A DNA stretch of 64,000 bases from Takakia lepidozioides (GCA_030704615.1 CM060731.1:70598756-70662755), one strand, 5' to 3'; positions 20,996 through 32,305 are shown, counted from the stretch's first letter. Notes: generated from the sequence alone by a model not told the origin. Translations and numbers: made by a program.

Positions 20996-22907
20996 GTGGG
21001 TTTGCATGACAGGTGCCAACTTATGGGGAAAGAGAAGAAGTCCCCTGCCCCAAAGAAAGGGGCGGACAATCCGTTTGCTCAGCCGGTACGTGTGGCGCGC
21101 CAGGGCGTCTCACGGTTAACCAGCCCCATCGACAGCCGCAGCCGGAGGGCTCGTCTGCCCCCCGAGGCCAGTAACCCCCCTCTTGTCCACATCTTGGATG
21201 TGCTGGGGGCCGGCTCAGCTAGCTCTCCTATTCGGGAGGTATGGGCCGGTTTGGAGCGGCCTAGCCAATCAGCGATGCCGCCCCCTGAGCCTGAGCGGTC
21301 AGCAAAGAAGGGCCTGAACTATGGGGCGCCGCCGCCGGCTATGCTCCACATCTGGAATCTACTTCTAGTGGTGCTCCGAGAGGGGAGGGATAGCACGGGC
21401 ACATCCGGCAACGGGGACTCTTGCCACATCGGGTGATACCGGGGGCGAGTCGGACAAGCTTGCAAAGGTACAACTGTCGCACCTTGTTCAATGTTTTATC
21501 CTTTCCTTTGCATGCATGATTTTCTTTGTTGTTTGTTTCTTTTTTGAATTGGAGGGGTTATTTGTCTTCAGGAGGCAACAACATGGCTGGCCTCATTGGT
21601 GTAGTCCGGTGGGGTTGCCAATGAGGGAGAGCACGTGGTGTTCATGAAGGACCCGAACACCAAAGGTAAGAAGAAGAGGCCTCGACCTCCCGAGATCCCT
21701 TTTACCATCAATGAAGGGGCTGCCGAGGAGAGAGAGAGAAGGGAGAGGGAGAAGGAGAGAGAGGAAGTAGCGGGGAAGGGGAAGGAAAAGAATAAGAAGA
21801 AGAAGTCCCATGGAGAGGAAGGGGTGAGTGTGCATGTGGGGGAGGGCAGTGGGGTAACAAAGGAGCAGGGGAAGGAGGCTACAAATAAGGGAGAGGGTGG
21901 GAAGAAGAACATGGCCTTGGCGATATAGGACGTGGAGTTGGAGTTGGAGTTGGCAAAGATCGTTGTGCCACCGGTGGAGGTGAATCGCCATGGTGACCCC
22001 TGCGGTGCGTTCTGGGAGGCTATGAAGAAGCCAACCTTCGAACTCGCAATGAGGTGGTTCCCTTTGCACATTGAGTGGGCTGATCAGCACTTTGGCGTGA
22101 AGCGGGCGTATGCCCGTGAGTTAGACCGCCGGTTTCCGGGCAATTGGAGTGACACAAAGGTGATGGAGATGGTGGGGCAAAACTTGAAGGACATGAGGTA
22201 CCATGCCAGACAGATCATTCGGAGGGCAATGGAAAAGGGGGGCCATACCCAAACCACCTTATGGAATTACACAGGTTGGCAAATCCTGAATCATTTCACC
22301 TTCCATTTGTCGCATGTGCATTAATGAGATAGATTTGATACAATGTATGTGTGTAATTCACTAATTGTTGGGGGGGATGCATAGGTATCGTGGGATGCAC
22401 TCATTGCGGGAGAGAATAATGTCGCAAACAAGACCAAATTTGACCGGGCATGCGAAGCAACAATAGTCCGCCTTGACAAACACGAATCCACACACAAGTG
22501 GGGCGCCGACGGATCCAAGGGTTTTATCTTGCGATTTGTAAGTCGTACTTCCCTATGGATTTTGTTATGTCTTCTTTCTGGCTCCATCATCGCGAAGAAC
22601 TGACTTTAATTTGTGGCATGTGTAGCAAAATGCGTTTGAGAGGAAGCCATCTCCGGTAGAGTACAACTACGCCAATGAGCATGGTTGGCAATCCCTCATG
22701 AAAAACATGGCCAAAACGGAGGGGATGACTGCACTACAGTGCACTAGTATGGATGAGGTCGGGGGTCATGGCCAGGGATTGGATGAGAGCTCTGTGGGAC
22801 TTAGGGGAACGCCGCCTCATTTAGGTGCTCTGGCAAAGGGCGCGGAGTCATCAAGCGCATCGGATAGCTCTGAGTCCTCCACTGAGGATGAGGATGAGGA
22901 TGACTAG
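20996..22907 (+). CDS. Putative CACTA-associated accessory protein, multi-exon
   Basis: Coding-like blocks on the plus strand lead up to the CACTA terminus: 20996-21436 (basic, Pro/Ser-rich), 21635-21928 (Lys/Glu-rich, nuclear-type basic runs), 21932-22275 (WFPLHIEWADQHFG, NLKDMRYHAR), 22385-22537 (exon with AG/GT borders, 51 codons) and 22626-22907 (94 codons, acidic Ser/Asp/Glu C-terminus, stop TAG). The last two exons join in phase. The layout (DNA-associated accessory gene near the 3' end) fits a TnpA/Transposase_24-like CACTA protein, but the family is inferred, not recognised by motif. Phase between the third and fourth blocks does not fit a simple junction, so the gene may be broken. 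Confidence 0.5.
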
Positions 22908-22979
22908 TCCTAGTCCATGTAGGTCCTAGGGTCAGCCTACTGAACCCTTGTGAGCTTTTCAGCTCATTTCCTGTAAATA

Positions 22980-23668
22980 TATTTCCATTTTTCCATCGGC
23001 GGGGGTCGCAAGCCGCGACGGTCGGGCGTCGCAAATCCCATTTGCGGGTGGCAACGCCCGACACCCCCTGCGACGTGTTTTTTTGGTCCGGGGGTCGCAA
23101 GCCGCGACGCCCTGGCGTCGCGGAGCCCGCCACCCTGCCTGCGCCACGTCTTTTATTTATTTTGATTAAATATAAAAAAAAAGCGACGCCAGAGCGTCGC
23201 GAACGCGTGGCGGAGCCCGACTCCTGCTCCTGCTGTTTTTTTTTTGCCACGCCCAATAGTCATTTGCAACGACGCACTGGCGTACCACCCGGCTTACGCC
23301 ACATGTTTTTGGGTTTTAGGATGGGACTCCCGGGCAAGTTAGAAAAAAAAGAGGATGCGACGCTGCGCCATCACCCCCACCAACGCTGTCGGCTGGAGGG
23401 CAGCGACGGCGAGACGTCGCTCGAAGGAGGCCCCTGCCATCGGCGCGGATGGCCCGAAAAGCGACGTCCGACAGTCGTGGGAGTTGGGGCGGGGGCTAGC
23501 GACCCCCATACGTCACATTTTTGCGGTGTTTCTGTGGCAACGCCCATATGATTGCCGGGCGACGGCCGGGCGTCGCATATTCGGCGCTTGCCCCGTGCCC
23601 GAAATGTGCGTTTTCCCGACGCTGCGGCGTGGCCCGGGCGTCGCAAAGGCCCCCCTTTTCCTGTAGTG
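22980..23668 (+). mobile_element. CACTA (En/Spm) transposon 3' subterminal region and terminus
   Basis: The segment ends TTTCCTGTAGTG at 23668; read on the other strand it begins CACTACAGGAAAA, the classic En/Spm-type TIR. The 690 bp before it are very GC-rich and packed with palindromic GCGACGCC/GGCGTCGC units (about 22998-23040, 23085-23125, 23180-23205, 23400-23425, 23560-23580, 23620-23645), as expected for CACTA subterminal transposase-binding repeats. No matching 5' terminus was found in the window, so the left part is missing or rearranged. Confidence 0.82.
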
Positions 23669-23984
23669 CACCCCTTCATCCATGGCTCCCCTATTGACCA
23701 CTCAATGTTAGTTATTCTAAGCTTCCACTCACGTCAATACCAAGGAGAACTTCACGGAACTTCTCATCTGACGCAGCCACATCCCCTCTTGTATTGGAAG
23801 GTCTCATTTGTATGTCATCTTCATCCCCACACATTCATCTGCCTGTTGCATCACATAAACCCCAAAACCAACATAAGCAGTAAGAAACAATAATTGAGGC
23901 TGCACATTCATGACAAATAACAACATGAAAATACCACATCAACAAACTCTAAACGTCACGGAGAGAATGTACTCAGAAGACGTT
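23669..23984. other. No gene seen
   Basis: Unique-looking AT-moderate sequence after the CACTA end; no convincing ORF or repeat. Confidence 0.4.
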
Positions 23985-24215
23985 GTTTGCCATAGCATTG
24001 TGGCCCCAACACGAGGTTTCCAGATTTACTCTAGAAATCCCTTCACACAAACATCAAGCTGCTATGTGCGAGCTATGGAGCAATTATATCCCATCGGGGC
24101 CAGCCAGGGCTTTAGGCTCAGCCTCAAAATTTTGGAAGTTGGTGAATAGGGCTGCAGGGACTATGTTCTTCATGGTCCTGCTCTATGAGGAGAAAACCCT
24201 GAACATTGTATGAGC
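23985..24215 (-). pseudogene. Penelope-like fragment (inverted)
   Basis: The reverse strand gives LFTNFQNFEAEPKAL and following sequence with stops, closely like [15 protein letters not shown] at 62860-62910. It is a third, decayed copy of the same PLE family. Confidence 0.6.
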
Positions 24216-24684
24216 CCTCCAACCACTGCCATGTGTTCCATTGGCACAAGCTAGATTGCTATAGGAATGCTAACTATTATGTCTTTAGTACAGTCAATGC
24301 CAAATCATAAATCAACATCCAATCTCCTAACCTCCTTTAACCCGATGGGCAAAAAGCCCCCCCTTGCCTAATACAAAGTGTGCATTTTTGACACCCTAAA
24401 GTTAGATCATTCGTCAGCGAGTCTCTTAAAAAGAGCCAACCCTCCCGATGGGAACCGGTCGTAGTTATAGGCCATACAAGAACTCGGTCCAAGAATATGA
24501 GAGTCACAGACGTATTGAGTAACCAACAAGCACCTGCTACAGCCTGCTCACAGACTTTTCAGTATATGCATCATCAGCTGGACAACCCTATGTGGAGTTT
24601 ACATTCACTTCAACTTCCTATTCAAATTGCCAGATCAAAGGAACAACAACAAACATTCAATTGTTTTAAGAGAGTATGTTGTAC

Positions 24685-24920
24685 CTGCGCATTCCATTTT
24701 GAGCTTCCAGTTTGCCATTTTCCCCATTGGATCCCTCCTCAATTATCACGGTAACATCCTCATGTAGAATATCAGCTAGCTTGCTCCGCACCTTTCCACT
24801 CAGCCCTATGTGAAGAAAACCGGAATGCTGGAACCATAGTCATGGGAGACAGACAAACGAGTACCTTTAGAGAAGCCCAAAACCAACGTCTTGTTTGGTA
24901 GGCCAGCGAACTCCAACTCA
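24685..24920 (-). CDS. Two putative exons of an unidentified gene
   Basis: On the minus strand, 24805-24685 is a 121-bp open segment after a CACATAG acceptor and before a GTACAAC donor; it encodes GLSGKVRSKLADILHEDV and a Gly/Asn-containing tail. The preceding open segment (about 24920-24865) encodes FAGLPNKTLVLGFSK before a GTACTCG donor. The pair joins in phase and has normal protein composition, so it may be part of a real gene whose other exons are lost or displaced by the LINE at 25.0-26.3 kb. Family not recognised. 24216-24684 on the left shows no further exon I can support. Confidence 0.35.
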
Positions 24921-24998
24921 ACATACACGTACTTTAGGTGTACGGTAGTACAGGAGAAATATGCATTACCGTCCCTGGACAACCGTTTGGGCATTTTT

Positions 24999-25018
24999 GC
25001 GTATATATATATATATAT
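24999..25018. repeat. (TA)n microsatellite
   Basis: GTATATATATATATATATCC lies at the 3' end of the inverted LINE fragment and may be its tail or target junction. Confidence 0.8.
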
Positions 25019-25066
25019 CCTTCCAGAAAGGTCTGAGAGGGACCTTTAATTTATTAACTGAGGTAA

Positions 25067-26290
25067 TCATCTCACACTACGAGGTGCAGGCTCAGGTTCA
25101 TATGAAAGCTGCGCCTTCGACTTCCCCTTCCTGAAACTCCGACGATGACGGTAATTGGTGTCTGATTCCTCTTCCTCCACTGGCGAGAGACGAGTATTAA
25201 TCGAACTCCCAGCCTTTCGGGATGGTGTCATTCCACCAGATGGTGGTACCAGCACCTCTTGCACACAATCGACCACCTTTTGCCCAAGTGCTATCAAAGC
25301 CAGAGAGTAGCTATTCTCTTCTCCCCTCGGAACATCTGGGAAGAGCCGCACAAATGACAGACTGGCAAGCTTTCCTTGCCTCAGACATAACGTCTGAGTG
25401 AATGTACTCTAAACAAGATAACTTTCAAGCAGCCTCTCTTCCCCTCATAGACCATCGAGCACCTAGATCCCCAAATGTTCCATAGTGTGTATGCCCTAAG
25501 AGCAGCCCACACCGGACAAGAGGTACAAAGCCCATTTGAATTAGCATTCAGGAGGAGCACTGCGGGGAGAAAGGGCAAAGAATGGTCCCAGAAGGCATAA
25601 ACGGAAATGACTTTGCTCCAAGCCATGGCCGGGGTCGGGCAAAGCAGCAGACATTGCTCAATCGTCTTTGGTATGGGGCAGGTGCAAGAGCCGAGCATCC
25701 ATGGCATGCTTTGTCGATTTCAGCGATGAACTCTGAGACAGGCAGGATACGATTAGCAATCTTCTAGAGAAACCTTGGGATTTTCGCGGCCCTATCTTTC
25801 CTCCAGATATCAGACCAGATAGCCTTCCAGGGTAGGTCCAGGCTGGTCACTTGATTCCATTTGGCATTCCATTTAGCCTGCATGAAAATCCTTTGGTTAA
25901 GCAGAGAGTAACCTTTTTTAATAGTGAAACCAAAAAACGGGTCTTGCTTTTTGGACATCCAAGCCCATTCGCCTAGATCGAATTGCAGTGACCTCAAGGG
26001 AGCTTTGAGGAACCATCTAAATGAGCCAGAGTAATGAGCTATCACCACAAGAGGTTCAGGGCTCACCATTCCAGTGAGTCGACAGAAGACTCTAATGGCG
26101 AATAAGGGAGCTTCCAACATGGAAGTCCAGACATGGTTGTAGAGATTACCAACGTTATCCGCACTGAACCTCCATCCAAAGAGAGAGGGGCCAGAGCGAT
26201 AAGTTGCAAAAAACGCCTGTGGGTTAGTGCTTGCATTGCTCCCGAGCCAGCAGGGAATAGATGGGCCTCGACATAGGAGACGCACAAGGA
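25067..26290 (-). pseudogene. LINE (non-LTR retrotransposon) ORF2 C-terminal fragment, inverted
   Basis: On the minus strand, 26306-25764 gives plant LINE ORF2 C-terminal sequence (LGEWAWMSKKQDPFFGF, WKAIWSDIWRKDRAAKIPRFL). In another frame 25707-25381 continues the zf-RVT region (CPIPKTIEQCLLLC, AWSKVISVYAFW, YTLWNIWGSRC), and 25351-25067 holds a basic tail. This zinc-binding domain follows RT in plant L1-type LINEs. The frames are broken and the RT domain is absent, as in typical 5'-truncated copies. The tail joins a (TA)n run near 25000. Confidence 0.72.
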
Positions 26291-27180
26291 TACATAGGAA
26301 TTGCACTTGGTCTTAGATTTCAATTCTTCACACATGAGCCAACGGCACAGACGTCGCATTTGGGCCTCGACATAGGAGACTCATTTGAATACATAAGAGA
26401 TTGCACTTGGGATTAGATGATACTGGACACTTGGGCCAATGGCACAGACTACCCTAGAGGTTGGATTTGGGCCTCGACATAGGAGACGCACTTGGATACA
26501 CAGGAGATTGCACTTGGGCTTAGATGACACTGGACACTTGGGCCAACGGCACAGGCTACCATAGAGGTCGCACAACTTGGGCCTCGACACTGGACACATG
26601 GGAGATAGATCAATAATGATTAAATATATGACTACTCAATAGATTCACGGAAAAAAATAAACTGGTTTTTCAAATATATGATTGCATGTACAAACTTCTA
26701 ACTCTTTCACCAAATTCCTATCTCTGAATTACATTAGTTTGTCGCTCATTTTGTTCATGTTTACAATATTCTTTAAACATTAGTTCATTCATGTTCCACA
26801 CATTCTTTGTAACTAAACAAACATCCAACTTCATTTTAGTATATCGATTTCAATTCTTGACACATGGGCCTCGACATAGGAGATGCACTTGGATACATAG
26901 GGGATTGCACTTGGACTTAGATGACACTAGACACTTGGGCCAACGACAAAGGCTACCCTAATAGGTATTAATATAAACTTCTAACTCTTTCACCAAGTTC
27001 CAACCTCTCTGAATCACATTACATTGTTGCTCATTTTGTTCATGTTTACAATATCTTCAAACATTAGTTCATTCATGTACCACACATTCTTTGTAACTAA
27101 ACAAACATCCAACTTCATTTTCGTATATCCACACATGGGCTGCGACATATGAGACACACTTGGGTACATAGGGAATTGCA
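26255..27180 (+). repeat. Tandem repeats of about 108 bp plus a 280-bp higher-order duplication
   Basis: GCCTCGACATAGGAGACNCA with GGATACATAGGAGATTGCACTTGG recurs at about 26265, 26365, 26473 and 26868, with decayed units at 26581 and 27139. AACTTCTAACTCTTTCACCAA through AACATCCAACTTCATTTT occurs twice (26691-26840 and 26971-27122). Confidence 0.8.
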
Positions 27181-27429
27181 CTGGACCCAGGGGAGTTCAC
27201 TCATTGTAAAACTTTGTTACCATCTGCGAACAAAGGGTATGTAGTTGGGGGGTATTATTTGGTTTTTTTTTTTTTTTTTTTGGTACCCTTGTGCATGACA
27301 TAATTTTGTAATACGGGTCGTTTGTAGACACACTATTTTGAATTATATCAAAAATACTAGATTCTTTTATTAGCACCCAAATTTACTTTAAAGTATTATA
27401 TAAAGATCTCCATGTCAGTGTTCCACCAA

Positions 27430-27640
27430 AGCCCACTTTGCTATTTTTGCAATCTCCCCTGTCGAGGCTTCATATATTCTACTTTGTTATTTTTTGTGAA
27501 TATTCAGCGACCAAAAGTACTTGAAATTCCAAATCTCCCACATGAAGGGCCAATCATTGCTCCAGGAAAGCCCACTTTGCTATTTTTCCCCAATTTTCAG
27601 AGACCAAAAGTACTTGAATTTCCATATCTCCCACACCCCG
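27430..27640 (+). repeat. Tandem duplication of about 135 bp
   Basis: AAGCCCACTTTGCTATTTTT and GACCAAAAGTACTTGAA..TCCATATCTCCCACA-type sequence occur twice (about 27430-27545 and 27567-27640). A long T run lies at 27261-27281. Confidence 0.7.
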
Positions 27641-27659
27641 GGTCCAAAAATCATGAGAC

Positions 27660-29270
27660 CAAGCTGGTGCACCCCTCCTCATCGAAGGCTTTCCAACAGC
27701 ACCAAGCACCAGCATTGGGCCCCGCGGTTTGGGAGATCTAACGACGCTACAAACAAACAACGTCTCGCTTCATATATTGATGCGCACATACTACATCGGA
27801 AGTGGCTGGGGGTTCAATTTACCGATTGGTGTCACAAGGTGTCCACCTTCCTGGCGGAAGGCAGTAACCCTTGGGGGTCAAGAGACACCATAATTTATGC
27901 TTCCTTTGGGAGGCGTCATATATCTATAAATATTAATGTGCAAATGTCACCTCCCTAAAATAAAATAAAAGCTTCCTCATTAACCCTGATACACTGACCT
28001 TAATCCTTGTCTCTCAGTCCCCATCCCTCTTTCCCCGATTCGTTCACACCCTAGTTAGGATATGCAACTGGTCCTCCAAGTTCAAGTAATTCGATCCACA
28101 ACCACCCCTCACCATCCCTATCTTATCTTGGGTAGACCTCTCTCTGACCTACAGCTCAACCCCAAGGAATGGGAATGGGCCTTTGGTCGCTCCCCATCCC
28201 CGCTTCTCATCTACACCCCCAAAAAAACATACAGGGCACTTAACAATCCGTCTGCCCTCTCCTCCAAGTGGGAAGGCACATGGAGCCACTTCGGATTCTC
28301 CAACAAAAACTGGTCAGTAATTTGGTCATCTATCTGGCTGAAAACTAGACCCGCCAAGATCTCAGCATTTCTCTGGCAAGTAGCGAACAAAGCCCTAAAA
28401 GTAGGCGAGTGGTTGCAATTTCACGAAGCCCTGTTGTGCTCATGCTGCTCCTTGGGCATCATAGAAATCCACGAACACTGCCTTTTAACTTGTACCGCAC
28501 CAGCGAAGATATGGCCCATGGTCAAGGTCTTCTACAGGCACTCTGGAGTCTTTTTGCCATCGGCCCTTTAGACCTACTACCCAACTACAAGAAGAACGTA
28601 AGGGCGTGATCCTTTCCATGTCCAATTTTTGAAACTCTCCGAGCTTCCACCCTATGGCACTTGTGGCATGCTAGATGTAGAAAGACCTTCAGTAATGAAA
28701 TGATAAGTACCTCGGCTTTGCTGGCAATGATGTATAAAGATCTTATTACGGAATCAAAAAAAGCATGGGCAAAATGTGTTGCAGATTGTCACAAGGGCCC
28801 CAGGTAGGCGCCCGCAATCCATGCCACCTTCAGATCGACGTGGGCCTGCCATGGCATCATTTGTCAAAGCGACGAGCAAGAACACTGTGTTTGGAACGCT
28901 CTCCCCCCTCAACGCTGGAGAGACCTCAGAGCTCCACTCCACGACCTCGCCGGAATTTGAGAGAGACGTAAATTGGAAACATGTTAAGCACCCCGCCACC
29001 ACTTCCAAGCTTAACTTTCGCTAAAAACCCTGCAGTTCTAGATTAGCTCCTCGGTAATCTCAGCTGCATGGTGCGCTGATTGGAGGTCTCTCAGGATAAG
29101 GCTAGGCTAATTTTTGAGTTCTCTCTCTAAGTACGAGGCTGCACAGCTTGGTGTAGGATAAGGTTCACTCATCACTGACTACGGTGTGTAACCCTCATGG
29201 TGTATCATGGGTTTTATTTTTTTCCCCACAATTTTTGGAATAAATGATCTATATTGAAAAAAGAAAAAAC
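27660..29270 (+). mobile_element. LINE fragment, plus strand, with 3' tail
   Basis: It contains the LINE ORF2 C-terminus (28062-28571) and continuing frames (LWHLWHARCRKTF near 28650-28690). It ends near 29240-29270 with an AATAAA signal and an A-rich tail. The 5' limit is uncertain. Confidence 0.6.
28062..28571 (+). pseudogene. LINE ORF2 zf-RVT region
   Basis: The 169-residue frame has the plant LINE C-terminal pattern WSVIWSSIWLKTRPAKISAFLWQ, then CSCC and HEHCLLTC, the zinc-coordinating set of zf-RVT. It is related to the inverted copy at 25.4-26.3 kb (compare IWSDIWRKDRAAKI). There is no RT domain upstream, so the copy is 5'-truncated. The end at 28571 is a stop; related sequence resumes in another frame. 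Confidence 0.7.
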
Positions 29271-29650
29271 AACCCCAAAAGTGCCCAAGTGACACTTTAC
29301 TTTCTTTTTCATCAACTCATATGTTGCATGCGCCTGAATTTCTTTGAGTGTTAGGTGAACTGTCCCAATGTAATGCGGCCCTTTACTTTTTATGTGGACC
29401 GGTTGTGATGACAATGGGTGGCCAACCTTCCATCCACTCTCTCTAAGGGCTAGATTAAGTACGGAATATTGTCAATGTTTAATAGCATCGCTTATGTACG
29501 GTAGCGGTCATGACAAAAAATGAATTCTTTCAAGTGAATGGTGAGTTCTTTGGGTGGGTTTGAGTGGGCGGGGAGGAGATGGGTAGGCACATAGCTAAGA
29601 GGATATCTATGCATCCTTCCTTCTATGCGTCCATCCTTCACATCGCGCCG
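29271..29650. other. Intergenic, no gene seen
   Basis: AT-rich. A short stretch (GGAATATTGTCAATGTTTA, about 29462) resembles sequence upstream of the P450 at 46216-46240. Confidence 0.4.
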
Positions 29651-29651
29651 A

Positions 29652-31090
29652 CGTCAATAAAGGGTGAACCATCTTGTTTGGGGATACTCTAGGAGTAGTT
29701 TATGGAGGTGCCAGACAATCCAATAATTATTCACAAAACATAGGGTCAGATTGTTTGCCTTACCTCAAGGGAACTCCCCACATGGACTAGGTGGCTTCAC
29801 CAACAGAATTGAATAGAATATACTCAGAATATTCTAGACTGAGAATAGGACTAGGAACCTTCCTGTTGTGAGAATCTCTTGGTTTTGTCTTCTTCCTCTT
29901 CAATTTTGCAGCACTGCTGTTACCGTAGTGGGATAGCCGGTTAGGCAGAAATTAATTCGAAAAGAAAGAGCCTAATCAAGAGTTCGTAATCAAGAGTTAC
30001 AAGAGTTTGTAATTTAAAAACATTATCTTCAAACAGTGCCTATTTTTCAGAAATTTCTCTAATAGGTACTGTAGTGCCTATGGTATAAAAACTTTGAATT
30101 TAAATTAAGAACAAATATAAAATAGAAAACAAATCTAGAAATGATATCCATTTAAAATGATATTAATTTAAAACGACATCCATGGACTCAGTTTTCAATT
30201 TTCATCCATAACAGGGGCTGCGCCCGCGTCAATAAGGGTGAACCATCTTGTTTTGTGATACTGTAGAAGTAGTTTATGGAGGTGCTAGCCAATCTAATAA
30301 TTATTATATTAATTAAATAATAATAATTATTCACAAAACATAGGGTCAGATTGTTGGCCTTATCTCAACTTCAAGCTTGGGAACTCACCCACATGGACTA
30401 GGCGGCTTCACCAGAATTGGGTAGAATATACTCGGAATGTTCTAGACTGAGAGTAGGACTAGGAACCTTCTTGTCGTGGGAATCTTTTGGTTTTGTCTTC
30501 TTCCTCTTCAATTTTGCAGCACTGCTGTTATCTAGATTCTCGCAAAATGAAAACGTTTTCGAGGCGTCCAGTGATCAGTCTGCGGAGCACCTCAGCTTTC
30601 GATGGCGTATTCTTCATCTCCAAGGTTTGTGTGGCATAGATAATTATTCCTTTCTCTGGTTACTCTAGTACGGTATTTCTGCAGATCGCAGAACATTCTT
30701 GTCGTGGCAATCCTTTAGTTTTGTCTTCTTCCTCTTCTGCTCGTAAGTATCTAGAATCTCGCAAAACGTGGTTTTGTCTTCTTCCTCTTCAATTTTGAAG
30801 CACTGCTGTTACCATAGTGGGATAGCTGGTTAGGCAGAAATTAATTCGAAAAAATAGTGCCTAATTTAATAAATTATTTTTGACAAGAGTGCCTAATTTA
30901 AACACATTATCTTCAAACAGTGCCTATTTTTCAGAAATTTCTCTAATAGGTACTGTAGTATGGTATAAAAACTTTGAATTTAAATTAAAAACAAATATAA
31001 AATAGAAATATATCTAGAAATGATATTCACTTAAAACGTCATCCATGGACTCAGTTTTCAATTCTCATCCATGGCAGCGGCTGTATATTT
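29652..31090 (+). repeat. Direct repeat block related to the P450 5' flank
   Basis: GTCAATAA(A)GGGTGAACCATCTTG starts units at about 29654 and 30228 (period near 575 bp); a third partial unit runs 30770-31090. Shared blocks include TGGTTTTGTCTTCTTCCTC (about 29880, 30490, 30715 and 30772), GGGATAGCYGGTTAGGCAGA (29930 and 30820) and GTGCCTA-type repeats. 30535-30720 also resembles 46140-46350 just upstream of the P450 (AAAACGTTTTC, GATCAGTCT, GCAGATCGCAG), on the other side of the MULE. Confidence 0.75.
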
Positions 31091-31231
31091 ATATTTTTGT
31101 GTTTTTTTTCTTTTGTTTTTTTAAAATAGAAAAAGGGGAGGGAGCGTGTTTTCGTTTTGTGATCATTACTTTTAGTTGCAAAAAACATTAAAAAAAAAAC
31201 TAACTTTTTCAAAGGCATGTTAGTAGTTTAA

Positions 31232-31456
31232 AAAAAATTAAAAATTAAAAGGGAAAACACCTGGGAGGGACAAATCAGGCCCCTTGATAGAGAGGAGAAA
31301 ATAACCTCTCAGTAACCTCGCCGTAAGGCTTTCCGATGCGACGCTGCGCAGGGAAGGGGGAGAAGACCGTACCACACCAGTCAAGTAGCAGGATTTGACC
31401 CCAGGGTCATTCGGATGGCACTCAGCGCACTTTACCAACTGAGCTACTGACTGTTG
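31232..31456 (-). mobile_element. tRNA-derived SINE
   Basis: On the minus strand the head reads GTCAGTAGCTCAGTTGGTAA, containing a perfect Pol III A box (TAGCTCAGTTGG). About 33 bases later comes a near-perfect B box (GGGTCAAATCC). A non-tRNA body follows (GTGTGGTACGG...CTTCTCC...TGTCCCTCCCAGGTG), then a T/A-rich tail near 31235. The acceptor and anticodon stems do not close properly, so it is not a functional tRNA gene. The layout matches plant SINEs of the Au type; family name is inferred. Confidence 0.75.
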
Positions 31457-31982
31457 GTGTCAGTGACTAGATGTTGGCCTGCGGAAAGTTGATAAAGGTG
31501 AGATTTCTTAGTTTAGTTTGTTGCAAGAGAGAGTAATTAGGGTGATGATGCAATGATTGTGTGAGGTGTTGGGTGGTGCACAGTCCAACAGTGAGGCCCA
31601 CATTTTTTTTTATCTTGCCCACTTTTTGAGAAACTCTTAAGATTTACAAAATAGGACCATTGACTACATTCTACATTCCCTACCTGGGGCAACGGGCAGG
31701 GCATCTGCATAACTTCTTGACATGTGGCCTGATGGGCCTCTGGGAGGTGTTATTTGACGGCGAGGGTTCTAGTTTGATTTGCTCCTCCTTGCGGAGGATA
31801 TTGCCAAAATCAGTTTGATCCTCGTTGCCTTCCCTAGGTGAACCTGTAATGTAAGATGAAAACTTATAAGTGCATAGATGATTGTTATACACTTTTATTT
31901 CTTTAAAAATAATTAAACTTAATGATTTTGTAAATTCTACCCTTGGATCTAAATTTTGTTTTGACTAAGCTCACTTTTGTCA
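31457..31982. other. Intergenic, no gene seen
   Basis: AT-rich, short ORFs only, ending at the MULE left TIR. Confidence 0.4.
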
Positions 31983-32305
31983 CTCATTTTAAGATAATAG
32001 CGTCTTCAATGGGCACGTGCGAGGTGGCCGGTGGCCCCGCGCACGGACGCCCGGCTTCGCCCACGACTGCGCGCCGTCGCCCGCAGCTGTAGCGACCGCG
32101 CCCCACCAGCAGCGCACGCGCCCGCCTTGCCCGCGCCCCCGTCCAGCGCGCGGCCAGTCCCCCGCTCATGACCCAACAGTCCGCCAGTCTGCCAGTCTGC
32201 CCACCAGTCCGCTGGCCAGTCCCCTGCCATCCAGTCCGCTGACGGCGCAGGATCTCCACCGTCCGTTCCCATAACCCATCCGAACCCTCCATTTTTTGGG
32301 CTGCG
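31983..32305 (+). repeat. MULE left terminal inverted repeat
   Basis: GC-rich, colinear in inverse with 45598-45927. Matching blocks include GCGTCTTCAAYGGGCACGTG, CCCACCAGCAGCG, CCCCTGCCATCCAGTCCG and CCGTTCCCATAACCCATCCG, then AACCCTCCATTTTT. It contains the AGTCYGCTGG/CAGTCYGC motif several times (about 32170-32235). Confidence 0.88.
32017..32274 (+). other. TIR-derived ORF, not supported as a gene
   Basis: Pro/Ala/Arg-rich frame created by GC-rich TIR sequence; a mirrored frame occurs in the right TIR (45625-45879). No domain. Confidence 0.5.

Noticed and set aside
23042-23666. Several overlapping GC-rich ORFs
   Set aside because: Created by the palindromic CACTA subterminal repeats; open on both strands, no domain.
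31383-31456. tRNA gene on the minus strand
   Set aside because: Good A box, but the acceptor stem has an extra base, the anticodon arm does not fold and the B box has a mismatch; the attached body fits a SINE.
31970-31983. Target-site duplication of the giant MULE
   Set aside because: The bases outside the two TIRs (..TTTTGTCA and AGGCCATTC..) do not match at 8-11 bp in any register tried.
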